Assembly (NCBI RefSeq): GCF_000300335.1
Contig: NZ_AMRM01000021.1
Location: forward strand, 1-64,000
Direction of reading: 5' to 3'
DNA length: 64,000 bases
Source: Nitratireductor pacificus pht-3B
Lineage (GTDB): Bacteria > Pseudomonadota > Alphaproteobacteria > Rhizobiales > Rhizobiaceae
Below, one piece after another: positions 45,403 to 54,247 of the stretch. Each line of letters opens with the position of its first letter. Position 1 is the stretch's first letter. Under the pieces are notes generated by a model. That model saw nothing but the letters and a program-made list of their open reading frames with translations. It had not been told where the DNA came from and searched no databases. A program made the translations under genes and the position numbers.

Positions 45403-45811
45403 TTTGAACCAAACATGATCGCACGACGTCAGTCTGCGTCTCTGATATATCTTCGCTCTGCAAGGCGCAGTCCTGGATTCCACGAATGACCGCCGCAGCA
45501 AGATCGCAAACAGGCTTGATTTTGCCGTCAAACGATTTCTGAAGAGCCTTCCTTGCCTCGATTTCATAGAACTCGTTGAGGCAAACCCATGTTTCCTTTT
45601 TTAGATAAGTCGCCTTGGGTGGGATGAAAAAATTGTGGAATCGGTCTCGCGGCTGGCAACCGTAAGCTGTGCCGCGCCCATGCTGAACAGATGTTGTCTT
45701 CACGACGACAGATGTGCCCGCAGAAGTCCCTAGGACTACAAAGAGCTTCTCACCAGTTTCGCCATCGTGGAACGCAAAATCTTCGTCAAAGAATACCGAA
45801 CCCGGGTTCAT
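45395..45811 (-). CDS. Passenger gene: candidate toxin partner of the Panacea protein
   Basis: This 138-aa protein starts GSVFFDEDFAFHDGETGEKL then FVVLGTSAGTSVVVKTTS. The order of strands and the G-x(n)-K-x-FVVLG pattern recall PemK/MazF SH3-like barrels, followed by a GC-x-PRDRFHNFFIPP segment and a helical tail. The resemblance is by eye and weak. Its ATG lies 26 bp inside the Panacea gene, a tight antitoxin-then-toxin overlap. If MazF-like, it would be an endoribonuclease. Confidence 0.65.
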   Translation of the reverse strand: MNPGSVFFDEDFAFHDGETGEKLFVVLGTSAGTSVVVKTTSVQHGRGTAYGCQPRDRFHNFFIPPKATYLKKETWVCLNEFYEIEARKALQKSFDGKIKPVCDLAAAVIRGIQDCALQSEDISETQTDVVRSCLVQTS

Positions 45812-46370
45812 TAGAAAGGCTCTTTATCAATTCATTGCGTTCTCTAGCGACCCGCATAACGGAATCTTTTTCATCTTTCCTTACAGCAAGCTCATAAGGA
45901 ATCTCAGCTTGTTTTTTTCCTTCTATTTCATACACTTGGTGCCAAGGCTGGTTCTCCAAATGGGTGGCTTCGACCATCTCATCTGCTGTCGAATCCCGAT
46001 ATTCCCGCGCGAGCGCTTCCAAGATTGAGAGTTCCCGCCTTGAAAAAAGCCGTGACGAAAACCCCACCTTTGGGCGGATGGCTAACATCTGTCCGTTCTT
46101 TGTTTCTTTTTCTTCTATCGAAACTGCTGCGGTAATTTCCTCGGGCGGCTCGGATATCTCGTTGTACAACGAAACAGGCACCGGGCCCATCGGCCAAGCA
46201 TTATACCTGAGACCAGTGACACTCCGGCCGGTTTGCTTAAAGTGCTCGAAATCGAGGAAATACAAAAGCTTGCAAAGCTTTGTCTTCCCGAGCTTTCTGG
46301 TGCGGCTTGCGAAGAAAATGATTGCCTGAATCATCTTCTCCCTGTCATGAGAAATCATCATTCCGGTCAT
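45786..46370 (-). CDS. Passenger gene: Panacea-domain (SocA-like, DUF4065) protein
   Basis: This 194-aa protein has the Panacea core in residues about 10-75: KLGKTKLCKLLYFLDFEHFK, then GLRYNAWPMGPVPVSLYNEI, where the family usually has a Y-x-W-x-x-GPV-type motif. Panacea proteins are antitoxins paired with many unrelated toxins (PanAT systems), and SocA is a proteolytic adaptor-antitoxin in Caulobacter. The downstream overlapping gene would be the toxin. Upstream, TAGTG repeats 10 bp apart (46449-46463) may be an autoregulatory site. ATGs at 46361 or 46358 are alternative starts. Confidence 0.85.
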   Translation of the reverse strand: MTGMMISHDREKMIQAIIFFASRTRKLGKTKLCKLLYFLDFEHFKQTGRSVTGLRYNAWPMGPVPVSLYNEISEPPEEITAAVSIEEKETKNGQMLAIRPKVGFSSRLFSRRELSILEALAREYRDSTADEMVEATHLENQPWHQVYEIEGKKQAEIPYELAVRKDEKDSVMRVARERNELIKSLSNEPGFGIL

Positions 46371-46536
46371 CCTTCCCCCAAACGCCGGTGCGAATCACCG
46401 TAGCATGAACGCACACGTGCGGGGAGTATTCGGTTAACTGCGGTAACTAGTGTCACTTAGTGGCATAACCAAGCCTAAAAAAGATTGCCTTGCTACGCCT
46501 ACCGACGCTCCCACCTTAAACTCCCCTTCGCATCCG

Positions 46537-46962
46537 CTACAGCAGCCGCCAGACGCACCCGGATTGCGCGTTCTCATAATCCGCACGTCCGCTTACCTTC
46601 ATCTTCGATAGCGCACGGCTTACCTTGTCCGTAAGCGCCTTCTGAAAGCGCTGGTCGTCCGTTTCCCATCCTTTATCGCGGGATATGGCCAGCGCAATGT
46701 CGCGCGCCTGTAGACCGTCCGTACTGCTCCGCAAATGACCCACGACAAGCCGTCCAAGCTCCTTGCGGTGAAAAAGGCCGGATGTACAGGCTTTGCGAAC
46801 CGGAAACGCATCCTCGTTGACATAGCCCATCACCTTCAAGGCCGCGTCCAGGTGTTTCAGGTCCGCCCGTAGCTTTTCGACCTGGCCATCCAGGTGGAGA
46901 ATTTCGCCAGCGATTTCCGAGCGGCGACGCAGTAGACCATGAATGACGACATCGTTTTCCAT
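46537..46962 (-). CDS. Passenger gene: coiled-coil plus winged-helix-like hypothetical protein
   Basis: This 141-aa protein has an N-terminal heptad-like helix (about 8-45, RRRSEIAGEILHLDGQVEKL onward), a linker with two cysteines, and a C-terminal winged-helix-like half (RDIALAISRDKGWETDDQRF then VSRALSKMKVSGR). It is the outermost gene at the right end, 45 bp from the terminal repeat. Similar proteins are common as hypotheticals on alphaproteobacterial mobile DNA; the function is not known to me. Confidence 0.72.
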   Translation of the reverse strand: MENDVVIHGLLRRRSEIAGEILHLDGQVEKLRADLKHLDAALKVMGYVNEDAFPVRKACTSGLFHRKELGRLVVGHLRSSTDGLQARDIALAISRDKGWETDDQRFQKALTDKVSRALSKMKVSGRADYENAQSGCVWRLL

Positions 46963-47006
46963 GCCACGGATTCTATGGGAACCCGCTCAAGAACGCCTCT
47001 GAAATG

Positions 47007-47031
47007 TTGGTGCTTTTGCTACATAAGGCCG
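47007..47031 (-). repeat. Right terminal inverted repeat
   Basis: Read on the minus strand it begins CGGCCTTATGTAGCAAAAGC. It differs from the left end at one position. Confidence 0.92.
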
Positions 47032-47039
47032 CCCTTACG
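47032..47039. repeat. Target site duplication, right copy
   Basis: CCCTTACG abuts the right terminal repeat and is an exact direct copy of 43043-43050. Confidence 0.92.
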
Positions 47040-47731
47040 GGAACCGGGTCCGGACCGGGGATCAGGGAGGGCGGCGGCAGCCTCCCTCCCCGGGGAACGG
47101 TACCCGGGGACACGTGAGGGCCCGCGACAGGTCGGCGGCCGGATCGTTACCCCCGGTTGCGGAGAAGCCGCGAAGGCGGTGGTGTTGCAGGGGCCGGGAA
47201 ACCGGACCTCTCGGGCATCATCGGCCGCGTGATCGACCGACGGATGGGACAGCGGCCGGACAGGCGGCGAAAGGGTCGCATATACATTCACAGATTGGCG
47301 ACGCTTTCGCCGCCCGTCTTCCCGACCCCATGCTCATGCCCCGGCGGACCGCCGCGCGGGAACGGAGGAGTTATGCGTTTTCCTGCCATCCCGCATGCCT
47401 CGTCATCCTCGGAGAATCCAGAGGCAACACAAGCGCCGGCGCTCCCTTCTCCCCGCCTGCGGGGGTCCGAAGGACGGGTCGAGACCCGTGGCTCGACCCC
47501 GGCTGACCCGAAGGGCCGGATGAGGGGCCGGCGCCAACCCGGCAGAAGGGACGGAGGGCGACGCGAGCGCCAGTCCTTGACGCCGGCGCCCGCCCCTCAT
47601 CCCCCTGCCGGGACCTTCTCCCCGCCAGCGGGGAGAAGGACGCTGTCCTTCACGCCCCGCCAGAAAGGGAAGCACTGGAAACCACCCGTCCCGCCCTTCG
47701 CATCGCCCCCGAATCCGCCTAGAATCGCGCC
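47040..47731. other. Gene-free region between the IS element and mutL
   Basis: About 690 bp of very GC-rich DNA holds no gene I can support. The left 400 bp is the original flank of the insertion, with short GC palindromes. The right part is the R5 mosaic repeat and the mutL promoter region. Confidence 0.6.
47435..47645. repeat. Intergenic mosaic repeat before mutL (R5)
   Basis: Building blocks include GGATGAGGGGCCGGCGCC (near 47519) pairing with GGCGCCCGCCCCTCATCC (near 47585), and TTCTCCCCGC/GCGGGGAGAA arms. The 40-nt block 47461-47500 is an exact reverse complement of 39683-39722 in R4. Confidence 0.78.
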
Positions 47732-49639
47732 ATGACCATCCGCCAACTCACCGACACAATCATCAACCAGATCGCCGCCGGCGAGGTCATCGAGCGGCCG
47801 GCGAGCGTGGCGAAGGAACTCGTCGAGAATGCGCTGGACGCGGGCGCGACCCGCGTCGAGGTGGCGACGGCGGGCGGCGGGCTGTCGCTGCTGCGCGTCA
47901 CCGACAATGGCGGCGGCATCCCCGCGGACGAGCTGCCGCTCGCCGTCTCGCGCCACTGCACCTCGAAGCTCTCGGACGACATCCACGACATCCGCTCGCT
48001 CGGCTTCCGCGGCGAGGCGCTGCCCTCCATCGGCTCGGTGGCGCGGCTTGCCGTCCGCTCGCGGCCGGACGGCGCCGACAGCGCCGTCGAGATCGGCGTC
48101 GAGGGCGGGCGCGTGTCGCCGGTCAGGCCCGTCGCGGCCAACCGGGGCACCACGGTGGAGGTGCGCGATTTGTTCTTCGCCACGCCGGCGCGGCTCAAGT
48201 TCATGAAGAGCGAGCGCGCCGAGACCAGCGCCATCACCGAGGTGGTGAAGCGCATGGCGCTCGCCTTTCCCGCCGTGCGCTTCGCGCTTTCGGGAACCGA
48301 CCGCAGCACGCTGGAACTGCCCGCCGTGCCGGCCGATGGCGAGGGGCTTCTGCGCCGCATCGCCCAGGTGATGGGCAGCGAATTCGCCGCGAACACACTG
48401 GCCATCGACGCCGAGCGGGAGGGGGTGAGCCTCACCGGCCACGTCTCGATCCCGTCGTTCTCGCGCGGCAATGCGATGCAGCAGTACTTCTACGTCAACG
48501 GGCGGCCCGTGCGCGACAAGCTGCTCGCCGGCGCCGTGCGCGGCGCCTATATGGACGTGCTGCCGCGCGACCGGCATGCGGTCGTGGCGCTGTTCATCGC
48601 GCTCGACCCGGCCTTGGTCGATGTCAATGTCCACCCGGCGAAGGCCGATGTGCGCTTCCGCGATCCCGGCCTGGTGCGCGGGCTGATCGTCGGCGCCATC
48701 CGCCACGCGCTGGAGATGAGCGGCATGCGCGCCTCCACCTCGGGGGCCGACGCCATGCTCGCCGCCTTCCGCCGGCCGGAGAGCGCCGGTCCCGGCAGGC
48801 CTGCCGGCCATGGCTTTGCCCATGGCGGCCAGCGCTACACGCCGCCGCCGCGCCCCGCGCACGACTGGAGCCGCGACACCTCGCCTTTGCGCCCGCTCGA
48901 CATGGCTGGAGCGGGGGGCGCCGGAGCGGACGTCCTCGCGGCAGCGCCGGCGGCCGCGGGCGGCTTTTCCGCTCCCGCCCAATCCACCTTCGATGTGGGT
49001 GCAAGCCCGAGCGCCGATGCCCGCGCCGGCGTCGCCGACGCACCCGCCGGGCTGATGCGCAACCCGCTGGGGGCGGCGCGCGCGCAGGTGCATGAAAACT
49101 ACATCGTCGCCCAGACGGAGGATTCGCTGGTCATCGTCGACCAGCACGCCGCCCATGAGCGGCTCGTCTACGAGGCGCTGAAGGGCGCGCTGCACGCGCG
49201 GCCCCTGCCGGCGCAGATGCTGCTCCTGCCCGAGATCGTCGACCTGCCGGAGGAGGACGCCGACCGCGTCGCCGGCCACGCGGAATTCCTCGCCCGGTTC
49301 GGGCTGGGGCTGGAGCGCTTCGGCCCCGGCGCCATCGCCGTGCGCGAGACGCCGTCCATGCTCGGCAAGGTGGACGTGCAGCAGCTCGTGCGCGACCTCG
49401 CCGACGAGATCGCCGAGAACGACACGGCCGACACGCTGAAGGAGCGCATCGACCACATCGCCGCCACCATGGCCTGCCACGGCTCCGTGCGCTCGGGCCG
49501 GCGGCTCAGGCCGGAGGAGATGAACGCGCTGCTGCGCCAGATGGAAGCGACCCCCGGCTCCGGCACCTGCAATCACGGCCGGCCGACCTATATCGAACTG
49601 AAGCTGACCGACATCGAGAAGCTGTTCGGGCGGCGCTGA
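47732..49639 (+). CDS. mutL: DNA mismatch repair protein MutL
   Basis: This 635-aa GHKL ATPase couples MutS recognition to strand incision. N-terminal ATP motifs are [28 protein letters not shown] and LGFRGEAL. A Pro/Ala/Gly-rich linker covers about 340-440. The C-terminal domain has the DQHAx2Ex4E endonuclease motif ([12 protein letters not shown]) and a CNHGRPT zinc-site variant, so it should nick DNA itself, as expected in a lineage without MutH. Confidence 0.96.
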   Translation: MTIRQLTDTIINQIAAGEVIERPASVAKELVENALDAGATRVEVATAGGGLSLLRVTDNGGGIPADELPLAVSRHCTSKLSDDIHDIRSLGFRGEALPSIGSVARLAVRSRPDGADSAVEIGVEGGRVSPVRPVAANRGTTVEVRDLFFATPARLKFMKSERAETSAITEVVKRMALAFPAVRFALSGTDRSTLELPAVPADGEGLLRRIAQVMGSEFAANTLAIDAEREGVSLTGHVSIPSFSRGNAMQQYFYVNGRPVRDKLLAGAVRGAYMDVLPRDRHAVVALFIALDPALVDVNVHPAKADVRFRDPGLVRGLIVGAIRHALEMSGMRASTSGADAMLAAFRRPESAGPGRPAGHGFAHGGQRYTPPPRPAHDWSRDTSPLRPLDMAGAGGAGADVLAAAPAAAGGFSAPAQSTFDVGASPSADARAGVADAPAGLMRNPLGAARAQVHENYIVAQTEDSLVIVDQHAAHERLVYEALKGALHARPLPAQMLLLPEIVDLPEEDADRVAGHAEFLARFGLGLERFGPGAIAVRETPSMLGKVDVQQLVRDLADEIAENDTADTLKERIDHIAATMACHGSVRSGRRLRPEEMNALLRQMEATPGSGTCNHGRPTYIELKLTDIEKLFGRR

Positions 49640-49711
49640 CGAGCGGGGAGCGGATTACTTGACGCGGCGGGAAAAATATGGCGCAACGGGCATGATCACG
49701 AGGCATTGTTG

Positions 49712-49942
49712 ATGAACCGTTTCGAAGGCTCAGGCGCGCGCGAGGCGCGCATCCGCTATCTGGATGGCGATTTTCAGGTGATGACGCCCGGCGCCTTCGT
49801 CCGCTGCGCGGTGACCGGCCATTCCATCCCGCTCGACGAACTCAAATACTGGAGCGTCGCGCGGCAGGAACCCTATCTCGACGCCGGCGCCTCGCTGGCA
49901 CGGGAGATGGAGGAGAACCCGGGCCTGCGCACGCGGCGCTGA
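49712..49942 (+). CDS. DUF2093 domain protein
   Basis: This 76-aa protein (RIRYLDGDFQVMTPGAFVRCAVTGHSIPLDELKYWSVARQEPY when read across) matches DUF2093, a small alphaproteobacterial family encoded near lpxK. The single cysteine-histidine region (RCAVTGHSIPLDEL) resembles half of a zinc ribbon. The ATG at 49712 is preferred over a TTG six bases earlier. Function is unknown. It converges with lpxK, 4 bp apart. Confidence 0.85.
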   Translation: MNRFEGSGAREARIRYLDGDFQVMTPGAFVRCAVTGHSIPLDELKYWSVARQEPYLDAGASLAREMEENPGLRTRR

Positions 49943-49946
49943 CCGG

Positions 49947-50972
49947 CTATCTGAGGCTGCGCTCGCGCCAGGCGGCGATGGTCGCGTCGACGATGATCCC
50001 GGCCATGTCGGGCGCCGCGAAGGCCGCATCCACCGGCAGCACCTGGCAATCGGCCGCGAAGTCCTGCAGGGCGGCGCTGCCGTGGCCGAGCCGCACCAGA
50101 TCCTTCTCGGTGGTGATCAGCGCCAGTTCCGCCGCCTCGGCCGAACGCCGCAGCTCGCGCACGTCCTCCTCGTCGAACGGGTGGTGGTCGGGGAAGCTGC
50201 GCGTCTCGACCACCGCGGCGCCGGCGCCGCGCAGGCTGTCGAAGAATTTTCCGGGATTGCCGATGCCGGCAAAAGCGAGGAAGCGCCTGCCCTTGACGGC
50301 GCGCACGCCGCGCGGCTTGAGGCGCGCCTCGAAGACCGGCTTGCCCGCACGCGAAGCCTGGCGCACCACATGGTCGGCGCCCTCGCCCTCGCCCATGGTG
50401 AGGAGGGCGTCGGCGTGGCGGAGCTGGTCGATCAGCGGCGCGCGCAGGGGGCCGCCGGGAATGACATGGCCGTTGCCCAGGCCGCGCCGTGCATCGACGA
50501 CCATCAACGCATAGTCCATGCGGATGCGAGCGCTCTGGAAACCGTCGTCCATGACGATGAAATCGCAACCGGCCCCGATCAGGTGGCGGGCGCCGGCCGC
50601 CCGATCCTGCGTCACCACGGTCGGCGCGCAGCGCGCAAGGAGCAGCGGCTCGTCGCCGACCAGCCGCGCCGAATCGTGCTCGGCATCGACCAGATGCGGC
50701 TTCGAGAGGCTGCCGCCATGGCCGCGCGACAGGAAGCCCGGCTTGCGGCCGGCCTTGCGCGCCTGCTTGGCAAGGGCGATTGCGACGGGGGTCTTGCCTT
50801 CGCCGCCGACGGTGAAATTGCCGATGCAGAGCACCGGCGCGGCGACCGGCGCGCGGCGGCCGGACGCCAGGCGATAGGCTGCCGCCACTCCGTAGAGGGT
50901 CGAGAACGGCGCCAGGCACCAGGCGCGCCAGTCGGCCGGCTCCCACCAGAACGGAGGCGCCTCGCTAGCCAT
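49947..50972 (-). CDS. lpxK: Tetraacyldisaccharide 4'-kinase
   Basis: This 341-aa inner-membrane-associated kinase phosphorylates the lipid A disaccharide. The Walker A-like loop is VGGEGKTPVAIAL (about residue 57), preceded by the membrane-associating N-terminus PFWWEPADWRAWCLAPFSTLYG and followed by VDAEHDSARLVGDEPLLLA and FIVMDDGFQ. It overlaps waaA by 8 bp and is last in the minus-strand envelope operon. Confidence 0.95.
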   Translation of the reverse strand: MASEAPPFWWEPADWRAWCLAPFSTLYGVAAAYRLASGRRAPVAAPVLCIGNFTVGGEGKTPVAIALAKQARKAGRKPGFLSRGHGGSLSKPHLVDAEHDSARLVGDEPLLLARCAPTVVTQDRAAGARHLIGAGCDFIVMDDGFQSARIRMDYALMVVDARRGLGNGHVIPGGPLRAPLIDQLRHADALLTMGEGEGADHVVRQASRAGKPVFEARLKPRGVRAVKGRRFLAFAGIGNPGKFFDSLRGAGAAVVETRSFPDHHPFDEEDVRELRRSAEAAELALITTEKDLVRLGHGSAALQDFAADCQVLPVDAAFAAPDMAGIIVDATIAAWRERSLR

Positions 50973-52284
50973 AGGACCGGTCGTCTTCCAGACGGCTCTT
51001 GACCACCAGCGGATGGATATAGGGGTCGAGCGCCTGCAGGGTCCGCTTCAGCGCGCCGGACATGTCCTCCACCGCCGTCAGGCCGGCCTTGATCATGGCG
51101 CCGCGGGCGGCGTGGTTGTTGAGCAGGAAATTGACCCCGCCGGCCAGCATCTCGCCGTCGCGCACCAGCCGGGCGCCGCCGCTGTCGATCAGCCGGCGAT
51201 AGGCGTCGCGGAAATTCTGCACGTTGCAGCCGGCGAGCACGGCCGTGCCGAGCCGGGCGGGTTCGATCGGGTTCTGCCCGCCTTCCTGCACCAGCGAGCG
51301 GCCGACAAAGGCGATCTCGGTCAGGCGCAGGTAAAGCCCCATCTCGCCGATCGTGTCGCCGAGCAGGATGTCGGTCTCGGCGGTGACCGGGTCGTTGCGG
51401 CTACGCCGCGCGACCTTCAGGCCGCGCGCCAGAAACTCTTTCTCGAGATCGTTGGACCGCTCGGGATGACGCGGCACGACGATGGTCAGGAGGTCGGGAT
51501 GGCGCTGCTTGAGCTTCTGCTGCACATCGGCGGCGATGGTCTCCTCCCCCTCGTGGGTGGAGACGGCGGCCCAGGTCCGGCGGACGCCGATGCCCCGCTG
51601 CAGCCGCTCCAGCGACTGCCGGTCGACCGGCGGGGCGCTGGTGTCGACCTTCATGTTTCCCGAAACCGTCACCGGCCGTGCGCCCAGCGCCCGGAACCGC
51701 TCGCCGTCCACCTCGGACTGGGCGACCACATGGGCAAGGTTCTCGAACAGCGCCTCGGCGAGATAGGGCCGTTTCGACCAGCTCGCGAAGGAGCGGTCGG
51801 AGAGCCGGCCGTTGACGAGGACCTGCGGAACGTGGCGGGCGCCCAGCTCGAGGATCGTCATCGGCCATATCTCGGATTCGGCCATGACCGCGAGATCCGG
51901 CTTCCAGTGGTTCAGGAAGCGGCTGACGGCGGGTTTCAGGTCGAGCGGCACATATTGATGGATGACACGGTCGTCGAGCCGCTCGTCGGCCACTTTCGCC
52001 GAGGTCACCGTGCCGGTGGTGAGGACGATGTTGATCCCGTAGGAGAGGAGATGCTCGATCAGCCCGATGACCGCCACCGTCTCACCGACGCTGGCCGCGT
52101 GCATCCAGATCAGCGGGCCATCCGGCCTCGGGCGCCCCGCCTGGCCGTAGCGCTCATGCCGGCGGGCGCGATCCTCCTTGCCCTTGCCGGCGCGCCAGAC
52201 GATGTAGCCGCCGATCACCGGGAAGGCCGCTGCGCCCGCCCAGCGGTATGCCGTGAGTATCGCCCGCGCCCAACGCTCGCTCAT
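50965..52284 (-). CDS. waaA: 3-deoxy-D-manno-octulosonic acid transferase
   Basis: This 439-aa GT-B glycosyltransferase adds Kdo to lipid A precursor. A short N-terminal hydrophobic anchor (about 8-28) precedes HAASVGETVAVIGLIEHLL, the domain-linking ESEIWP motif and the C-terminal GGQNPIEPARLGTAVLAG donor-binding motif. Its neighbours lpxK and the acyltransferase support a lipid A role. Confidence 0.95.
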   Translation of the reverse strand: MSERWARAILTAYRWAGAAAFPVIGGYIVWRAGKGKEDRARRHERYGQAGRPRPDGPLIWMHAASVGETVAVIGLIEHLLSYGINIVLTTGTVTSAKVADERLDDRVIHQYVPLDLKPAVSRFLNHWKPDLAVMAESEIWPMTILELGARHVPQVLVNGRLSDRSFASWSKRPYLAEALFENLAHVVAQSEVDGERFRALGARPVTVSGNMKVDTSAPPVDRQSLERLQRGIGVRRTWAAVSTHEGEETIAADVQQKLKQRHPDLLTIVVPRHPERSNDLEKEFLARGLKVARRSRNDPVTAETDILLGDTIGEMGLYLRLTEIAFVGRSLVQEGGQNPIEPARLGTAVLAGCNVQNFRDAYRRLIDSGGARLVRDGEMLAGGVNFLLNNHAARGAMIKAGLTAVEDMSGALKRTLQALDPYIHPLVVKSRLEDDRSYG

Positions 52285-52287
52285 GGG

Positions 52288-53073
52288 TCAATGGCCGTCG
52301 ACGAGGAGATAGGCCTTCCGCGTCGCCTCGTTCAGGGACGCGGTCACCTGCTGGCGCTTCTCCTCCATGACGGTCTCGTCGGCGTCGGCTTCCACGTGGA
52401 TCGGTTCGCCGAGGACGACCGCGCTGCGGCCGAAGGGCAGGTTGATGGTCGTCTTGTCCCAGGTCCTCTCGAGAACCTTGCGCCGGCTCGTGGCGATGGC
52501 CACGGGAACGATGGGCCGGCCGGAAATCCGGGCCAGCGTGACGATGCCGAGGCCCGCCTCTCGTGGGGTGCCGTGTGGAATGTCCGCGATCATGGCGACA
52601 TTGCAGCCACCGTCGATGGTCTTTTTCAAGGCAATCAGCGCCGAGGCTCCGCCTTTGCGGCTGTCGCGCTCGCCCTTGCGGCCGCCCGAGCCGCGCACGA
52701 TGCCGAAACCGAGCTTCTCGGCGACAAGCGCGTTCAGCTCGGCATCGGCGCTGCGCGAGAACAGCGCGACGATGCGGTGCTTGCGCGGATTGATCGCCGG
52801 TCCCATCAGGTGCTGGCCGTGCCACAGCGCGGCGATGGCCGGCGAATAGTCGGCGATGGCGGCTTCCAGATCGTCGGAGCCGGAAACGCGCGGATTGGTG
52901 CGGTCGATGAGGCGGATCGCGCCAGCCATGATCGTCGCCAGGGCCTGCTTGACGAAGCGCGACCTGGCGAGCGGCTTGCGGATGCGGCGCCATAACCCCT
53001 TCATGGGGCGCACACCGGACTTTCTCCGCTCAACGCTGACGGTATGCGACGGCGCGGTCGCCTTGTTTCCCAT
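52288..53073 (-). CDS. Lysophospholipid acyltransferase family protein (DUF374)
   Basis: This 261-aa protein has the DUF374/LPLAT features ALWHGQHLMGPAIN (the usual H-x4-D motif is reduced to HGQHLM), GSGGRKGERDSRKGGASALIALKK and ADIPHGTPREAGLGIVTLARISGRPIVPVA. It lies just upstream of waaA and is common in rhizobial lipid A operons; an acyl transfer to lipid A or Kdo-lipid is plausible. The ATG at 53073 is chosen; 53004 is an alternative start. Confidence 0.87.
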   Translation of the reverse strand: MGNKATAPSHTVSVERRKSGVRPMKGLWRRIRKPLARSRFVKQALATIMAGAIRLIDRTNPRVSGSDDLEAAIADYSPAIAALWHGQHLMGPAINPRKHRIVALFSRSADAELNALVAEKLGFGIVRGSGGRKGERDSRKGGASALIALKKTIDGGCNVAMIADIPHGTPREAGLGIVTLARISGRPIVPVAIATSRRKVLERTWDKTTINLPFGRSAVVLGEPIHVEADADETVMEEKRQQVTASLNEATRKAYLLVDGH

Positions 53074-53086
53074 GCGTGGACCTTCG

Positions 53087-53335
53087 CTATCCCTGAACCT
53101 GCTCGGCACCGGGATCCAGCAGGCGGTGCAGGTGAACGATGAAATAGCGCATATGCGCGTTGTCCACCGTCTCCTGCGCCTTCGCCCGCCAGGCTTTCTC
53201 GGCGGACTTGTAATCCGGGAAAACGCCGACGATGTCGACCGCATCCAGATCCCGGAAGGTGACGCCGGTCAGGGACGACAGCTCGCCACCGATCACCAGG
53301 TGAAGAAGCTGCGAATTCTGTTTCTCTTCGGCCAT
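53087..53335 (-). CDS. DUF4170 domain protein
   Basis: This 82-aa protein (LLHLVIGGELSSLTGVTF ... VDIVGVFPDYKSAEKAWRAKAQETVDNAHMRYFIVHLHRLLDP) is a small mixed alpha-beta protein of the DUF4170 family, conserved at this locus in Rhizobiales. The ATG at 53335 is chosen over an upstream in-frame start at 53374. Function is unknown. Confidence 0.87.
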   Translation of the reverse strand: MAEEKQNSQLLHLVIGGELSSLTGVTFRDLDAVDIVGVFPDYKSAEKAWRAKAQETVDNAHMRYFIVHLHRLLDPGAEQVQG

Positions 53336-53443
53336 GATCAAGCCCGTTTGCAGTAAAACTGTTGCGTTTGGCAAATCGCTACACGCCCGTGTAGAGGAAT
53401 TTCCGCGACATTGAAACCATTTAGAGGTCGCCGCACAGGCTTC

Positions 53444-54247
53444 TCAACGGTCCGTATCCGCGATCACGTCCACCATTTCCGCGAGCAGGCCCCCGCTACC
53501 GGCCGCCAGCGCGCCGTGCCGCGGGTCGGCCCCGGCATAAAGCGGCGACGCGCCTTGCTGGTCGAGGATCCTGCCGCCGGCCTCCTCGAGGATGAGATCG
53601 GCGGCGGCGATGTCCCAGTCATGGGCGTTCGGCTTGACGAAGGTGGCGTCGAGCGCACCATGCGCCACCATGGCGATACGGTAGGCAAGCGACGGCACGT
53701 AGCCATGCGGTTTCACCGTCGAGGCGGTCGCCTCCGGCAGCCGTTCGATCATCGCCTTCGGACCGGCGATGACGAGTTCACCATCCGGCGTCTTCACCTC
53801 GATGCGCCGACCGTTCATGAAAGCGCCCGCGCCGCGCGAGGCGGTATAGACCTCTTCAAGCGCCGGGCAATCGAGGACGCCCGCGACACTGCGACCACGC
53901 TCGACGACCGCGATGCTGACGCACCAGACCGGCCGGCCATCAATGAAGGCGCGCGTTCCGTCGATCGGATCGACGATGAAAACGCGCCGCGCCGACAGAC
54001 GCTCAGGCGACGCCGCCGTTTCCTCCGAAAGCCAGCCATAGGCCGGGCGCGCCGCCAGCAGCATCTTGCGCAGGAAGCGGTCGACGGCCAGATCGGCCTC
54101 GCTTACCGGCGACTTGCCGGCCTTCCACCAGACTTCGGGGTCGCGACGATAATATTCGAGCGCGATGCGGCCCGCCTCCCGCGCCGCATCGGCGATCAGG
54201 GCGAGGTCGTCCTCGAACGTGGCCTGCACCGCATCATTTTCCGGCAA
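53444..54247 (-). CDS. cysQ: Inositol-monophosphatase-family 3'(2'),5'-bisphosphate nucleotidase (CysQ-like)
   Basis: This 267-aa Li+-sensitive phosphatase-fold protein has metal-binding motifs SPVSEADLAVDRFL, WLSEE, VDPIDGTRAFIDG and HDWDIAAADLILEEAGG. CysQ hydrolyses PAP/PAPS in sulfur assimilation. Assignment between CysQ and another member of the inositol monophosphatase family rests on motif context and gene order. The start overlaps the pmbA stop by 14 bp. Confidence 0.85.
   Translation of the reverse strand: MPENDAVQATFEDDLALIADAAREAGRIALEYYRRDPEVWWKAGKSPVSEADLAVDRFLRKMLLAARPAYGWLSEETAASPERLSARRVFIVDPIDGTRAFIDGRPVWCVSIAVVERGRSVAGVLDCPALEEVYTASRGAGAFMNGRRIEVKTPDGELVIAGPKAMIERLPEATASTVKPHGYVPSLAYRIAMVAHGALDATFVKPNAHDWDIAAADLILEEAGGRILDQQGASPLYAGADPRHGALAAGSGGLLAEMVDVIADTDR

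Larger units (their letters stand above)
43051..47031 (+). mobile_element. IS1595-family element with passenger genes (3981 bp)
   Basis: The element has 25-bp terminal inverted repeats with one mismatch, a perfect 8-bp CCCTTACG target duplication and one central ISXO2-like transposase gene (44440-45402). Five further genes, all on the minus strand, flank the transposase: a two-helix membrane protein, a DUF6471 protein, a candidate toxin, a Panacea-domain protein and a coiled-coil/winged-helix protein. The interior, especially 45400-46500, is visibly more AT-rich than the host DNA. IS1595-family elements are known to carry passengers. Intact ends and transposase suggest recent, possibly still mobile insertion between the YCII-like gene and mutL. 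Confidence 0.92.

Noticed and set aside
47114-47735. Plus-strand open frames between the IS element and mutL
   Set aside because: They run through the mosaic repeat and lack ribosome sites or recognisable domains.
47597-49576. 659-codon minus-strand frame opposite mutL
   Set aside because: MutL motifs are complete on the plus strand; the antisense frame has no recognisable domain.
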